Source of the DNA: Pseudofabraea citricarpa
Taxonomy: Eukaryota; Ascomycota; Leotiomycetes; Helotiales; Dermateaceae
Direction of reading: 5' to 3'
Assembly: GCA_029641185.1 (NCBI GenBank)
Contig: JAPWGK010000036.1
Span: 1 to 64,000, forward strand
Length of the DNA stretch: 64,000 bases
Under the pieces are notes generated by a model, which saw only the letters and a program-made list of their open reading frames with translations, was not told the DNA's origin and ran no database searches. Positions 41,556-54,802 of the stretch are shown piece after piece (position 1 is the first letter of the stretch; every line of letters begins with the position of its first letter). The position numbers were made by a program, and so were the translations under genes.

Positions 41556-41764
41556 TATTAGTATAATTATCTTATAGCTATATATATATATAAATAATAT
41601 ATATATAGTTACGAATATATATTAATACTTAGTTAATTAATTAGTTAATTTATCTACGAATATATTAACCTATATATAATATATTATTCGTATAAAATAC
41701 TAAGACTTAATCGAATACTTATAACTTAAGAGATATAAGTAAAAAGTATATAATCCTCTTAATA
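41556..41764 (-). repeat. Solo 209-bp LTR
   Basis: Same length and sequence as the LTRs at 9256-9464 and 49283-49491, but with no adjoining internal element sequence on either side. A solo LTR is the known product of recombination between two LTRs. Candidate 5-bp flanks (ATAAT before, CTAAT after) differ at two positions, so a target duplication is not proven. It retains more CpG (AGTTACGAATA, CTACGAATA, TTCGTATAA) than the other copies. Confidence 0.85.
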
Positions 41765-42590
41765 CTAATAACTTTTTCTTTTTTAAGGAATATTAAATTA
41801 GATCGTATCTTATATAAAATAATATCGTACGAGTATAATATCGTAAATAATTATTATTAAGAAAATATAAATAACTAAGAAACTAAAGATAAATACTTAT
41901 AAACGCTAAACTTATAAATATAAGAAATATAAATAAGAAAATACTTAATATAAGGAAATAATCTACTAAATAAGTATAAGAAAAATATTATATAATATTA
42001 GTAAGCTATATACTAGGGTTCCGGAGGGTAATTCTAGCTTAGGTAAACTATTAATTTTATCTTTTAATAGATAAAGCGAATAATTATATAAATTAATATT
42101 TAGTAGTTATAAATTACCTTAGAAGTTAAGTAAATTACTTTATACTAAGTAAATTACTACTTAAGTAGCTACTTAGCCTCCCTACGATTATAAATACCTA
42201 GGAATTTTCTACTTAATCTTCTTTTTCTTTTCTTATTAATAACTAAACTTTACTTCTTTTTTCTTCTTACTTATAACTAAATATTTATCTTTTTTCTTTT
42301 TTTTCTCTCTCTTCTAACTTTATATATATTACTTTTATATTATATATCCTTACCCTTAATATATTTTAGATTATTAACTTAGTCCTATAGAAAATATAAT
42401 ATCTAATTATAAAAAAAATCGTAATCTTCTTAATATAATTAATTAAGATAATTTTAATAACTTTATTCTAGAAACGTAAGATTATACGTTTAATACGTAT
42501 AATAAAAAAGTAATATAAGTTTATCCCTAGTACTCTTAGCTACTTATTATTTATTATTTTACTATTATTTATTATTTAACTAAATCTAAT
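41765..42590. other. Unassigned stretch
   Basis: No gene recognised. The block 42010-42185 is unusually rich in G and C for the window (GGGTTCCGGAGGG near 42017, AGCCTCCCTACG near 42174), so it has been mutated less or started with a higher GC content. Confidence 0.4.
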
Positions 42591-42599
42591 TATATCTTT

Positions 42600-43460
42600 T
42601 AATAGTATTATCTCTAAGGATAATCGTATAAAACTATTATTTTTATTATAGCTAGAAGATATAATCTAATTAATACGTATATTAATTAAACTTATCCTTA
42701 ATATATTCTTAGTCTTTTAGTTTAGTTTTTAGAAATAGTAGATTATTTATAAATAAATTAGTAATATATTATATACGTTCCTAGTAGTTATTATAAGCCT
42801 TACTTCTTATCTTATTATACGTACGAACTTAAGATTAATAGTAAAATATATAAAAGATATCTAATAAGTTAATCTAATTAATATTATAAGTATTATAAGT
42901 TTATTTCCTAAATAACCCTTTTATATTTTATAATTAATTAACTTTAGGTAATAGTTTCTTTTTTATTAGGCTTATAAGCTATAATAAATTTATATAATAT
43001 TTCTTATTAAGATCTTTCTAGTAGATATTATCCTAGTACTTATAGATACTTTAGTCTTACTCCTTTTATTATTATTATATAAGTAAAAGTTATAGTTACC
43101 TAATAATATATATATTAGAAGACTTATTATATTACTTTTACTTGATTAGCTACTAAAAGGAATAATTCTTCGTATAACTCGATTTATACGCGTTCTAGTA
43201 ATAGGAATATTACTAATTTTATAGATACTTAGACTAATTTAGAGAATAATAATAATATTAATTATTAATCTAATAGTTCTAGTAATAATAATAATAATAG
43301 TAATCTTAATTATATTTTAGGTAACTCTTATAATAATACTAGTAGTAATAATAAAAGTAATAATAAGACTAATACTAATAATAATAATATATTTATTTAC
43401 TTAGTTCTTTTTCTTTTTACTTAGCTTTTTATTTTTATATACGAAGAATAATATTTATTT
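42600..43460 (+). pseudogene. Asn/Ser-rich coding relic, unassigned
   Basis: On the plus strand from about 43100 to 43400 one frame reads RSSNRNITNFIDT, then SNSSSNNNNNSNLNYILG, then SSNNKSNNKTNTNNNN, with stops only where Gln could stand. Poly-Asn and Ser runs like this are common in fungal transcription factors and other nuclear proteins, and less common in retrotransposon polyproteins. No DNA-binding domain was recognised upstream. This may be a once-cellular or captured gene. Strand and frame are supported by the low number of stops; function is unknown. Confidence 0.4.
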
Positions 43461-45785
43461 ACTTTTCCTAATTTTAAATAACTAAATATTTAAATAAGTA
43501 ACTAAAAAAATAAACGAAAATAAATTCTAAAAATAAAATTAATATAATAATATATAAAAATTCTTATCTTTTAGTTATTTTTCTTTTCTTTTAATTTACC
43601 TATTAATTCGTATAGAAATCTTATTATTATTAAGGAACTTTTTAAGAGTATTATTAGCTTTCTTTTTTATTATAATATTAGTTAAATTATTAAGTTTATT
43701 TATCTAATAAACTTTTATAAGCTTTTTTTTCTTATACGATTAATATAATATTATAATATTAATTATTAGGCTGTTTCTCTTAGTAATTCTAAGCTTTATA
43801 AGGTATTCGTATAATAAATACGAATTAATATATATAATTATAAGTCTTAGTAGAAGGTTTAATTATAATATTATTTTATTAATTATACTACTAATAATAA
43901 TAATAATATTAACTCTTATTATTATATTATAAATTTCTAATATAAGTACGCTTCTTATAACTCTCTTACTTTTTATATTATTCTAATAGATTATATTTCC
44001 TCTAAGAGTAAACTTATTTAGTTCGTATATAAATAAAAAAGTTATTAAATCTTATTTTATTATTATTTAGGATTCGATTACTAGTAAAATAATAAACCTA
44101 AGTTAAAAACTTAGGTTTTTATTATTTATAAATAATTTATCTATAAATATAAATAACTTTATATAAGATAAGTTAAGAGAGATATAATAAATCTCTTAAT
44201 CTAAGTTATTTATTTATTACTTTAAACGAGCGTTTAACTTTATAATTTTTATAAGAATTAGCTTTTAGTATTAAGTGATAATAAAAAGATTAAAAGTAAC
44301 TTTAGGTTAATAAATACTTATTATATATATATCTTAGGTATATTATTATTAGTAATTCTCTTAATTAAAAGATAAATCTAAGTTAATAAGTTATATCTTT
44401 TTATTTTATCTTCTTTTAAAGTAATAATAAGAAATTATTACGATTTTATTAGAGGATATACTTATTAAATATTAGAGATATTTCGTATATAAGTATTTCT
44501 AATAGTTTTACTAAGAAGTTAGCTTTTTTTAGCTTTTTTTCCTCTTAGTTAATAAATATATTATTACCTAAGATTAATATATTATTAGTTTATATACTTA
44601 TAATTCTAAAAGCTTTAGAGTTAGAAATAAGTAAGTACGAATTATACGTAAATATTTATATTTATAATTAATTAATATAATACTTATAATATATTACTTA
44701 CTAATATATATTTATCTCTTAGAATATTATATAATAGCTTTCTTATTATTATAATTATATCTTTTAGGTATTAGTATTAGATCTCTTTTAGTAGATATAT
44801 AAGAATCTAATAAGCTAAATTTATAATAGACTAAATATATACTTAGGTAATATTATAATAATAAAAGATATATTTATATAAATTAAGTAAGATAATAAGA
44901 GTAATAAATAAGTATTAGCTTATTTTTTAGATTATTAGTAACTAAGTTAATACGAATTACTTTCTTATATTATTATAAGCTTAAATAATATAATAAGTCT
45001 TTTTATATAAAGTTATTATTTTCTTTTCTTTTACTTTATATATTAACTAGAAGTTAAAAATCTTTCTTTTATATTATTATAAATTAAATCTAATAAATTC
45101 GAAAATATTATTTATAATTAATTCTTTAACTTTCTTCCTAGTAAATTCCTTAAACGATTACCTAGGTATTATAATAATACCTAACTCCTAAAGTTATCTT
45201 AAAAGCTTAAGATTATTAACCTTCTTATAAGTTAAATATACTAATAATATTATTTATCTTATATTACTTATATTTTATATAAGCTAGGATAACTTATTAG
45301 AAGGATATTATATATAAGAAAATAAAAATTAGACTATAAAATTCTTATTAGACTTCTTATTATTATAAGAAATTCTTTTATTAAGAGAATAAATTAATTT
45401 TTATAATAATATAACTATTAGTATAAATCTTAGTTATATAAGTATTATATAGATTTACTTAGTTTAGATAATATCTTCTAGTACTTATAACTTTATCTTC
45501 TAGTTATTTTTTACTCTTAATATAAGCCTTATATTCTTATAATTAACTTCTTAGGTTAGCTTATCTTATAACTTTAAGTTAAAAGGTTTTATAATAGTTA
45601 AATAAAAATTTATTAGGTTATAAGATATATTAATAATATAAGTTTTACTTATAATATTAATTAACTTATATAATCTTTTTTATTCTTATTTCTCTTTTTA
45701 TATTAAGATATTTAATTATAATAATAATAATACTATTAAGTTTATACGAGAGTTATTTTATATAGCTAATATCTTTTTAACTAAT
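43461..45785. other. Unassigned AT-rich stretch
   Basis: Apart from the hairpin at 44087 no feature was recognised. Both strands have frames that remain open for 100-200 bases. Confidence 0.35.
44087..44127. repeat. Strong hairpin
   Basis: Arms AAATAATAAACCTAAGTT and AACTTAGGTTTTTATTATTT pair over 18 positions with two unpaired T residues and a 3-base loop. The arms contain C and G, so the symmetry is not just AT bias. A second weaker inverted pair (AAGAGAGAT and ATCTCTTA) lies at about 44188-44212. It could be a degenerate MITE end or a hairpin in a transcript. Confidence 0.75.
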
Positions 45786-45794
45786 TACTAGGTA

Positions 45795-46440
45795 TAAAAG
45801 CGTTTAACTTCTTATATTATTAGGTTTATTATCTTCTTACGCTTTATTATAAATATAACTAAGGTATTATCTTAGCTTATCCTTAGGTAAATACTAAAAA
45901 CAAGTAGTATAAGTATTAGTTTATTAGGTCTTATAGAATTATTAATAGCTTTTATAATTATCTAAAGAATAATATTTTTATTAATATATTTATCTTTTAA
46001 TTTTATATAAAGTATTTCGTATATATATTATAAAAATATATAATATCTTTTTATTTTCCTAATATTATTATAAGTTTTTATAAGAACTTTCTTAGTCTTA
46101 GTTATTATTACTAATATATTTTATTAAAACTTAGATACTATAAAGTTTATATTAATATTATATATAAAGAAATCTAATAAACTGAGATATATATTAATCT
46201 ATAATATATAAAATATATTTTATATTATTTTTATTTTTATATCTTTTAGAAACTTTATTATATTAAATAATATTACTTTATTAATTATATATATTACTAG
46301 TTTTTTATCTAAATATATAATATTAATTATTATCAAATAATTAAAATTTATATTTTCCTTAATAATAAATTTAAATCGCCCTAGTAATTTAGAATATATT
46401 TAATAATACTTATAAAACTTTATAAAGTCTTAAGTATTAG
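45795..46440 (-). pseudogene. Retroelement integrase relic (copy 2)
   Basis: On the minus strand 46334-46309 reads INIIYLDKK, the RIPed core of a DIMYLDGKP-type integrase, followed by a VDEAT-like segment. At about 45906-45880 it reads LLVFSIYLR, matching the LLVFGAYPR block. Compared with copy 1, this copy keeps a CA (in TTATCAAATAA near 46334, and in AAACAAGTAG near 45900), so some codons are closer to the original. The frame ends at 45786 with no RT. Not functional. Confidence 0.72.
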
Positions 46441-49282
46441 AATCTTAAAATCTTAATTTATTTTCTTAAGAATCTTTATTAATCTTTATATAAAAGAATA
46501 TCTAAATCTATAATATACCTAATTAAACTTAGATTTTATTAGATAATATAATATAATTACCTTTAATTAGTTTAATAATATAAATAAATATTCTTATTTT
46601 CGTATTAAAAATATAATTTTCTTACCTTAAATAAAAATATTTTATAGGTTATCGATTTATATAAATATCTTATTTATATCTTATATATAAAATAAGAATA
46701 ATATTAAAACTAATATAATATAAAATATAATATTTCTAATTAATATCTTAAGGTTAATAATTTCTTTTATTATTAAGAGTTTCTTCCTAAAATATATAAT
46801 ATTACTTTTATCGTTCGTATATAATTATAAGTTTAAATATTATTATTATAATACTTAAAACTAAGGTTTTCTTATTATTAAGATCTCTAATACTTTTATA
46901 TCTAATATAATATCTTAGAATATCTCTAATAAATATTTATTCTTATTAATATACTTATTTATTTTATATATAACCGGCTTTTTTATTAACTTTATTTAAG
47001 GACTAGGAATATCTTATCTTATAAGAAGATAATTTATTTTCTAGTTATTTAAGGTTATCTTAATAAATTATATATTATTTTTAATAAAATCGATTAAGAA
47101 ATATTTATATAAAAACTTTTTTTCTTTTATCTTAGTTTAATATACCTAGGTATTACTAGAATATTTACTTTTATTTATTATTCTTATAACCTAAATAAGT
47201 ATCTTACTTATTATTTTTAAGCTATTAATAGAAATAATAAATACGTTAAATTATTATATCTTCTTATTAAAAGAGAGTTTAATATTAAGATAATTCTTAT
47301 ACGAAATAAGTAATCCTTTAAAATTAATTAAGAATTAGTTAAATTTATTATCTTAGATATATTAGTTTTAAGATTTATAATATATATATATCTTAGTTTA
47401 TTTTTTATTTATATAATTACTCGACTAATACCCTAGCTTTTAGTATATATAATATTTCTAGTTATTATTAAATTTTCTTTTATCTTTTTAATCCTCTTAG
47501 AAACTTTTCTTTTTCTTAAATTAACTAAAATTTAATAGTCTATTATATTTTATATAACTTTAGTAATATTAGGTTTAGTTATTATACTTTTAGTTAATTT
47601 AATATTAGTTATATTAGAGGTTAAAATAACTTATATATTATACGTAGTTATTATTATTATTATTATTATTATTTTTATATAATATCTCTTAGATATATAA
47701 TAATAATTAGTTATATTATATAATAATAATAATAATAGATCTTAATTCTAAGTAAAGCCTTTTAAAAGTTAAGACTAGTTTATAAAATACGAAATTATAC
47801 TCTAGGATATTATAATATATATTTAATATTTAATCTTATAAGTTATACTTATTTTAATATTAAACTAAAAATCCTTATTATATTATACGAAATATATTAA
47901 ATAAGATCTTAAGATATTTAAGTTTTAACTTATCTAGGTATTATTAGATAATTTCCTAGAATATAATCTTATATTACTCTAAGAGATATAATTACTTATT
48001 CTCTTTAGTTTTAAAATAATTTTTTATTATTTATATTATTATATAAAAATCGTAGTTCTAGCTAAATATTTTATTATAATAAAATTCAGACGTTTTATCT
48101 TAAAGTATTATAAAGAATACTAAATAATAATTATAATCTAGTATTTTTATTTTATTATAATAATTAAAAAATACTTATATTTTTATATTAAGAATATTAT
48201 ATAATTTACTTATATATTTTCTTTTATTTAATATATTATAGATTTTTATTAACTTAGTAATTAACTTATTAACTAATAATACTCTAGGTTCTTAAACGTA
48301 TTATTATTATTATAAAAGACTTTATATAAGATTATCTTAAGAATATAAAGTTATAAAAGGTTATCTTTTAAGCTAAAGACTTAGATTTAAGATACTAGTA
48401 AACCTTAAGTAAATATTAGACTAAGATATACGAGAGTTAAAATATTAGTTCGAATTATATTCTTCTCTTTATATTATATAAGCTTAGTTTATACTAGGAA
48501 AAATATATATATCCTTAATTAATAATCGAATATATTATTCTAGTATTATTATTAGGCTTATTATAAAGATATTATATAAAGTACTTAGTAGAAGTAACTA
48601 ATATATTAGATCTTTTAGCTTATATATTAAATCGAATTTCCTTTTATACGCTTTTATTTATTTCTTAATCTTATCTTTAGTTTATATATAAGGTTTCTTC
48701 TTATTTAGGAGATTTACTAAAAGTTAAATATAAGATATAAATCCTAATTTAAGTTTAGTAAATACTTTATATATATATAAGTATATATAAACTTTAGATA
48801 TAATTACCCTTAATATTATATTAAATATTACTAATATTTATTCTTAAAATATATTCTTAAAATTATCTTATAATCTATTATCTTTTATCTTTTATTTCTT
48901 TTATATATTAATATTTGCTACGATATACGTATTAATAAGTACGTTAGTATATTTATTTATATTAGTTATATTAATTTTATTATCTTATTATTTAGGGTTA
49001 ATAAGATATTTTCTTTTTATTATAAAACTTATTATTACTTATAAGTTTTATAAAAGATTTTTTTAGTTAAAGTTATAATATTTTATTTAGAGATAATATC
49101 TTTTATTTTATATTAGCTAAACCTATAAAGTATCCTTTTAGATTAAATAAATAAGCTAAGATTTACCTTTAATAATCTTATTAAGAATCTTTATATATTA
49201 AGTCCTAAAAAACCTTATTAATCTATAATCTTATTTCGTATATAAGATTATTATATAATAGTTAAGTTAAACTACTAATTAA

Positions 49283-49491
49283 TATTAATATAATTATCTT
49301 ATAGTTATATATATATATAAATAATATATATATAATTATAAATATATATTAATACTTAGTTAATTAATTAGTTAATTTATCTATAAATACGTTAACTTAT
49401 ATATAATATATTATTTATACGAAGTACTAAGACTTAATTAAATACTTATAACTTAAGAGATATAAGTAGAAAGTATATAATCCTTCTAATA
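49283..49491 (-). repeat. 209-bp LTR (copy 2)
   Basis: Third copy of the LTR; begins TATTAATATAATTATCTT and ends CTTCTAATA on the plus strand. It forms the upstream end of the minus-strand unit 45786-49491. Just inside it the minus strand reads TTAATTAGTAGTTTAAC, the place of a primer-binding site, but RIP prevents matching it to a tRNA. Confidence 0.82.
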
Positions 49492-49494
49492 ATA

Positions 49495-51700
49495 ATATAT
49501 AAAAATTATAACTCGCTTAATTTCGTACTTTTTTATTAGCTTTTATAATTAACTTTTATTCTTAGGGCTTTTATTAATAATTAATCTACTAAAAAACTTA
49601 TATTTATAAATTATATCTTCTTAAAAGAATTTTATAATAATATCTAATATAATATTCCTTAGTACTCTTACTTTTAGTTATTTTAATAGGTTATCTTAAG
49701 TAATTATAAGAAATTTATACTTTCTTACTTAAGGTATATAAATTATATTTAATCCTACTTTATATTATAATACGTTTATTTATATAAGATATAATAGTTC
49801 TTTTATTCGAGTATTATCCTAAAACTAATATATAATATAAGTAGTAATATATTATTTTATATTTTTATAATAAGAGTCCTAGAAGTATCTTTTTATTATC
49901 TTTTAATATATACTTTTATATCTTTTATATTTTATTTTATTATATAAGTTTTATAGAATCTCTTACTTTTTCGTCTTAGAATCTATTATACGCCTTTATA
50001 AAAGACTTTTATTTACTTTATAAAAAAGAATCTTCCTTTATATTATATAATTTAAGGCTTATATCTTAAATTATTAGAAGTCTATTATATATACTTATAA
50101 AAGTCTATAAAGTATTATAAGATACTTAATAATTAATTAGGAGTCTAGGCTTTACTCTCTTTCTAAGAAGCTATTATTTTTAGCCTTAGCTTAGGCTAGC
50201 TAAATATTAACCTTCTTATATTTTATTACTTAGAAGCTTCTTATATAAGTATTAATAAAATTATTAATATCCTCCTCTTATTTCTCTCTTATTATCTTCT
50301 TTTTAGTATACGACTTTTATAATAGCTTATTTATAATTATATATTTATTACTAGGTATATATTTAACTTTAAAATCGAATAATCTAATTTAAGCTAACTA
50401 TTATATTACTAATACTCCTAGCAAGTTTATAGCTAATTATTTTAATTATACTATTAATATAATCGCGTTTATTTCTAATAAGAAATAAATATTATATAAA
50501 TAATTATATACTTTCTTTAATATTTTAAGGATTCCTTTATATTTACGCTTAGTAGTATTATAGTTTTACTTACTCTTATTTTATAACCTATTATTATAAT
50601 AAACTAAGTATCTTTACCCTTTAGTATTTAGTTATATAAGTATTATCTTTTATTCTTTTAGGCTCGTATCTATAGCTAAGATAATTAGTAATACCCCGAT
50701 TAATATATTTAATCGTATAAGTACTAGAGTTATTATAAGTATTATTTTAAGTATATTTATTATTAATTTTTACTTTTTTTATTAATCGAATTTTATATCT
50801 TTCTTAAGTAACTTATATATTAGCTTAGTTATAATAATAAAACCCTTAATCTAGATCTTATAATAAATATAAACCCTAAGGAAGACTCTTATATTCGTAG
50901 GATATATATAACTTAGCTAATTAATAATCCTTAATATCTTTTTATTATCTAGTAATCTCTTTTCTATTATATATATAAATCTTATAATTTTAATTCTAGT
51001 TATACTAAACTATAATTTAGTTTTAATTATAATACTCGTATACTTAATATTTACTAATATCTAATTAAAGTCTATTAAGTATTCTTATATAAATCTTCGA
51101 ATCCCTAAGTATATCTTTTTATTTTTATATCTTATTCTTAGATCGAATATAAAAATATCGTTTATAAAAATCCTTATATATATAAGAATATAATTTACTA
51201 AAATAATAAACCTTACTTATATAAATTAAAATACTAAGTTTATTTCTTCTTATATTATTATTATATAATATAATAATCCTAAAGGGGTTATAATAATTAT
51301 AATATTCCTATTATTCGAATATATTTCTAATTAGTTATATCTAAAGTAAAAATCAATTATTAATATAATTTAATATCCTATAAAGTCCTTAGAGATTTTA
51401 TTAATATTTGGTAATATATTAGTATTATATATTATTATTATATTATACTTTATTATAATATCTATTATCTTATATTTCTCGTTTTTCTTTTTTATTAGAA
51501 ACTATTAATTTTAGTATAAGTTATAATAATATTTAAGTATATTTATACCTAGCTTATTCTTAAGTATTTATATAACTTTATCTTACAGATATTTTAGTAT
51601 AAGAAAGCTAGGAGCTTATTATATTTTATAAGGTATAATACGAATTTCTTATAAGAAAATAACTTTCTCTTTAATTCTTTTATATTTTATAAAATCGAAC
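49495..51700 (-). pseudogene. Ty3/gypsy pol relic (second family): RT and RNase H
   Basis: On the minus strand the RT catalytic block appears at 51170-51139 as FINDIFIFD, the RIPed form of a (Y)IDDIFIFD motif. About 250 bases further on (50890-50825) comes RVFLRVYIYYKI, then IKGFIIIT, fitting the VRAFLGVCVYYRIWIKGF block of fungal gypsy RTs, followed by LLKKDIEF. At about 50740-50580 the RNase H reads IILAIDTSLK, matching ILAVDASLEGWG, and LNTKG near LMQ. Order and strand agree. The sequence below 50500 should be integrase, but I found no secure motif. It differs from the chromovirus at 1-4790 and was a separate family. Confidence 0.85.
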
Positions 51701-53427
51701 GCGATCGTCTTCTTATATTAAAATAATAACTCTTCTAATATTACTTTTTTTATTAGGAGTAGCTTTTCTCTAATTATTATAGTTTTTAGTTTTTTTTTTA
51801 TAAGTTTTTCTTTATATTAAATATCTAAAAACTTTAGAATTAACTATTAATTAAATATATTAGTAGATTCTACTAGGTTCTACTATTACTTTTTAGTTAT
51901 TACTTTTATCTTTTAATTCTTTCTTCCTCTAGATACGAAACCGTCTAATAACCCTTCTTTTATAAGTATAATCTTATTAGCCTTCTTTTTATAAGCCCTA
52001 AAAATACTAATAATAAGAAATATATACTTCGCTTAAAATAAATTAATTAAACCCGACTTTTAAGATAATATTTAATATCTTCTTAACTTATTTATAATTA
52101 TAAAAAAGATATATATTAACTTATTATCTTCTATTAAAAAACGATTTTCCTTATTAAGCGAGTTAAATATTCTAATATTAGAACTCTTAACTATAGTTAA
52201 GCTTTTTAGCTTACTAAAACCGCTTATTACCTTAACCTTAGTTATTTATTTTCTAGAAATATAATCGCCTTCTTATAAGAGTTAATTATATCTCTTACTC
52301 TTATAATTACTTACTAGGTCTTATTATTATTAATAATTATAATATACTAGGATTTCTTCTTATACGAAAATAATAAAAAACTTATAATAATAAAAAGTTA
52401 CCTTAAAATAACTTCGTTTATTAACCTTTTTATTATAAAGAAATATCTTATTATTATTACTCTTTTAATTTATATAATTATATTTTTATAAATTCTTATA
52501 AAAGATTATTACTTTCTATTATATCTTATTATTCTTATATATAAGTTTAGCTAAACTAGTAATTTAACTCGCTTTATTACCTTTATATTAAGAATATTAG
52601 CTTTTAAATTATAATTAATTAGCGTATATAACTTTATACTTCTAATTTTTACTTAAATCCTTAGGGTTTTTTAAAGCTATAAACGTTTTACGTTCTTTAT
52701 TTATATTATTAGCGCTTTTACGCTTATAATAAGTATTAACTTCTTTTTAGCCTCTAGTTTCTTTTTTACCTACTTTTTAGTCTTCCTAACTATAAGTAAT
52801 ATATTTTTAAATAATAACTTCTAAAGAAAGTCGAAATAAATAATAATCTTTCTTCTAGTTATCTTATTTAGTTTATTATTAAGGATTTTATCTAATAACT
52901 TAGCTAAGTTTATATCTCTTTTTAAGATATTAAGATATTTATTTATTTTTTTAGTTATATACGATTTTATCTTATATAGCTTTTTTATTTACTTTTTATT
53001 AATATTTATCTTCTTAATTTCTTCCTCTAGTATTTTCTTTATAATAATCTTTTTTTACTCTTTTACTCTTAGAAGCTTTAGTATAATAAGTTTCTTTTCT
53101 TTTATTACCTAGCTATTAAGTATCTTCCTTAGGTTTACTTATATTTCTTTACTTTTCTCTTTAATTTTACCTCTTATTATTATTATAAGTATTAAATCCT
53201 CTTCTTCTAGCTTATTCTTAGAATCTTTTAGCTTAATTACTCTTAAGATATTAATACTTATTATTTATATAAGTACTAAATTTAACTTATATATCTTAAT
53301 AAATATATTATTTGCCTTTTAGAATAAGGAATAAAATAAGAAGAAGTTTAAGACGTATATAATAAGAGAGAAAGCTAGAAAAGTTTATATTAGTCGGGCG
53401 ACCTTTAATTAATCCTTTTAGCGTATA
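51700..53427 (-). pseudogene. Upstream part (gag/protease/RT N-terminus) of the minus-strand gypsy relic
   Basis: This lies upstream of the RT on the coding strand and should encode the N-terminal RT, protease and gag. The region is pyrimidine-rich on the plus strand, so Lys/Glu-rich on the minus strand, as gag proteins often are. No zinc knuckle or protease DSGA motif could be placed; Cys and Asp codons are prime RIP targets. Assignment is by position only. Confidence 0.4.
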
Positions 53428-53626
53428 TTCTAGTTAGTTAACGTTTTAGCTTCTAGTTAATTAGCGTTTTAGCTTCTAGTTAGTTAATATTCTAGCTTCT
53501 AGTTAATCGGAGTTTTACCTTCTAGTTAATTAGTATTTTAGCTTCTAGTTAGCTAAAATTTCTTAAATCTTACCTTCTAGTTAATTATTTTCTAGCTTCT
53601 AGTTAGCTAAATTTTCCTTAATCTTA
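53428..53626. repeat. 23-bp minisatellite, eight units
   Basis: Units begin TTCTAGTTA and end TTTTAGC; most are 23 bp, one is expanded to about 32. The period is not a multiple of three, so it is not a coding repeat. It lies at the upstream edge of the gypsy relic, where an LTR or untranslated leader would be. Confidence 0.88.
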
Positions 53627-53829
53627 TATTTTTCCTATCGACTTCTTAAAAAATCAAATATTAAAAGAAATAAACTAGAAACTATAAAAAGACGTATTTT
53701 TAGTATTAAACTAATAATAATTAAATTAAGTATTTAATAGTAATAAAAAGATTTAAGAGGATTAAAAAGATTTAAAAAAAGATATTTAGATTTATAAGAA
53801 TTATTAAAATATAAGATCCCTTAAAATAT

Positions 53830-54640
53830 AATATTAGTAGATAAGAATAATCTACTAAGGATAACCCTAAAAGTAAATTTCTTAGTAATAGGAATTATAA
53901 TAAGAAGATCTTAAAATTTTATAAAATTTTCGATTATAAGATAAAAAAAAAACGAGAGATTACTTATAAAATAATAGAAATAACTAAAAAAGATAATTAT
54001 ACTAAAAAGCTTCTTATAATATATTATACTTTATATATATTATATTCTTAAATAAATAATACTACTAAGATAAAAGATCTTATAAAGCTTAATAAACTTA
54101 GGTTATACCTAAGGGCTAAGATTCTTATTAGCTAGAAATTATATAAAAAATACGATTTATTTTAGTAATATCTAAATAAAGTAATAGGTATCGGTTTCGA
54201 TTTTTATTATTTAAAGAACCTAGGTAAAATTAAAAAAGTTTAAAAGACTAATAATAATAATAATATATTTCTAAGGGATTTACTAGATATTACTAATAAA
54301 AAGAGAGAAACCGAATTCTTTAGACTAAAAAAAAAAATAAAGTTTATAGTTATAAGAGGATAAATTATAACTAAATTAGCTAAATTAGGTAAAATAACTA
54401 CTAAGAAGTAAGAGTATAAAAGAAATAATTATAAATTAAAAAACTTAGATAATAACTCTAAGTATATAATATCTTATATACTAAAAAAAGTTAATTACTT
54501 AAAGAAAAAACCTTATTATAAAACTTTTAATTCCTTTAAGAACTCCTTAAACGATTATTATAATTATTTTACCTAAAGAAAATAATATTATCTTTAAATT
54601 AAGTTAAAATAAAAGATTACGTATTATTAGTACGTTTAAT
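53830..54640 (+). pseudogene. Unusually open plus-strand frame, Lys/Asn/Ile-rich protein, unassigned
   Basis: From about 53860 to 54575 one plus-strand frame runs with only about eight stops in 240 codons, each at a plausible Gln or Trp. Segments: KKILKFYKIFDYKIKKKRE, ITYKIIEITKKDNYTKKLL, KIKDLIKLNKLRLYLRAKI, FDFYYLKNLGKIKKV, DLLDITNKKRETEFF and NSFKNSLNDYYN. No ATG remains. I do not recognise a family. The frame ends near 54580 after YNYFT. It lies apart from the transposons on either side. Confidence 0.55.
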
Positions 54641-54800
54641 CTTTATTATATACTTAAAAAAAAAAAGAAAAAGATTAGTAATTTAAGAAAAGTTTAATAT
54701 ATTTCTTTACTAAAATTATTAGTAAAATAAGCTAAAGTTAAAGCTAAAACTAATAAAAAGATAATCTAAGTATATAATAAAAAGAATTATAAATCTTAAG
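54641..54800. other. Short spacer
   Basis: Nothing recognised. Confidence 0.4.
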
Positions 54801-54802
54801 CT

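Larger units (their letters stand above)
45786..49491 (-). mobile_element. 3.7-kb retroelement unit, copy 2
   Basis: Full-length match to 5763-9464: same start (ACTAGGTATAAAAGCG), same 209-bp LTR end, total 3706 against 3702 bases. On the minus strand the LTR comes first, then about 2.9 kb of presumed gag/protease, then integrase, and it stops there. Flanks outside both ends differ from copy 1: the left side is unassigned, the right side is the minus-strand gypsy relic. Copy 2 retains more CpG than copy 1 at many matched sites (for example GCTTTATT with CTTACG against CTTATA at the left end). Confidence 0.78.

Noticed and set aside
41551..41769. Target-site duplication around the solo LTR (ATAAT/CTAAT)
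   Set aside because: Two of five bases are compared loosely and short AT words match by chance; not sufficient.
44000..44230. Bacterial-type intrinsic terminator (hairpin followed by T run)
   Set aside because: The hairpin arm merely ends in T-rich sequence, and the host is eukaryotic.
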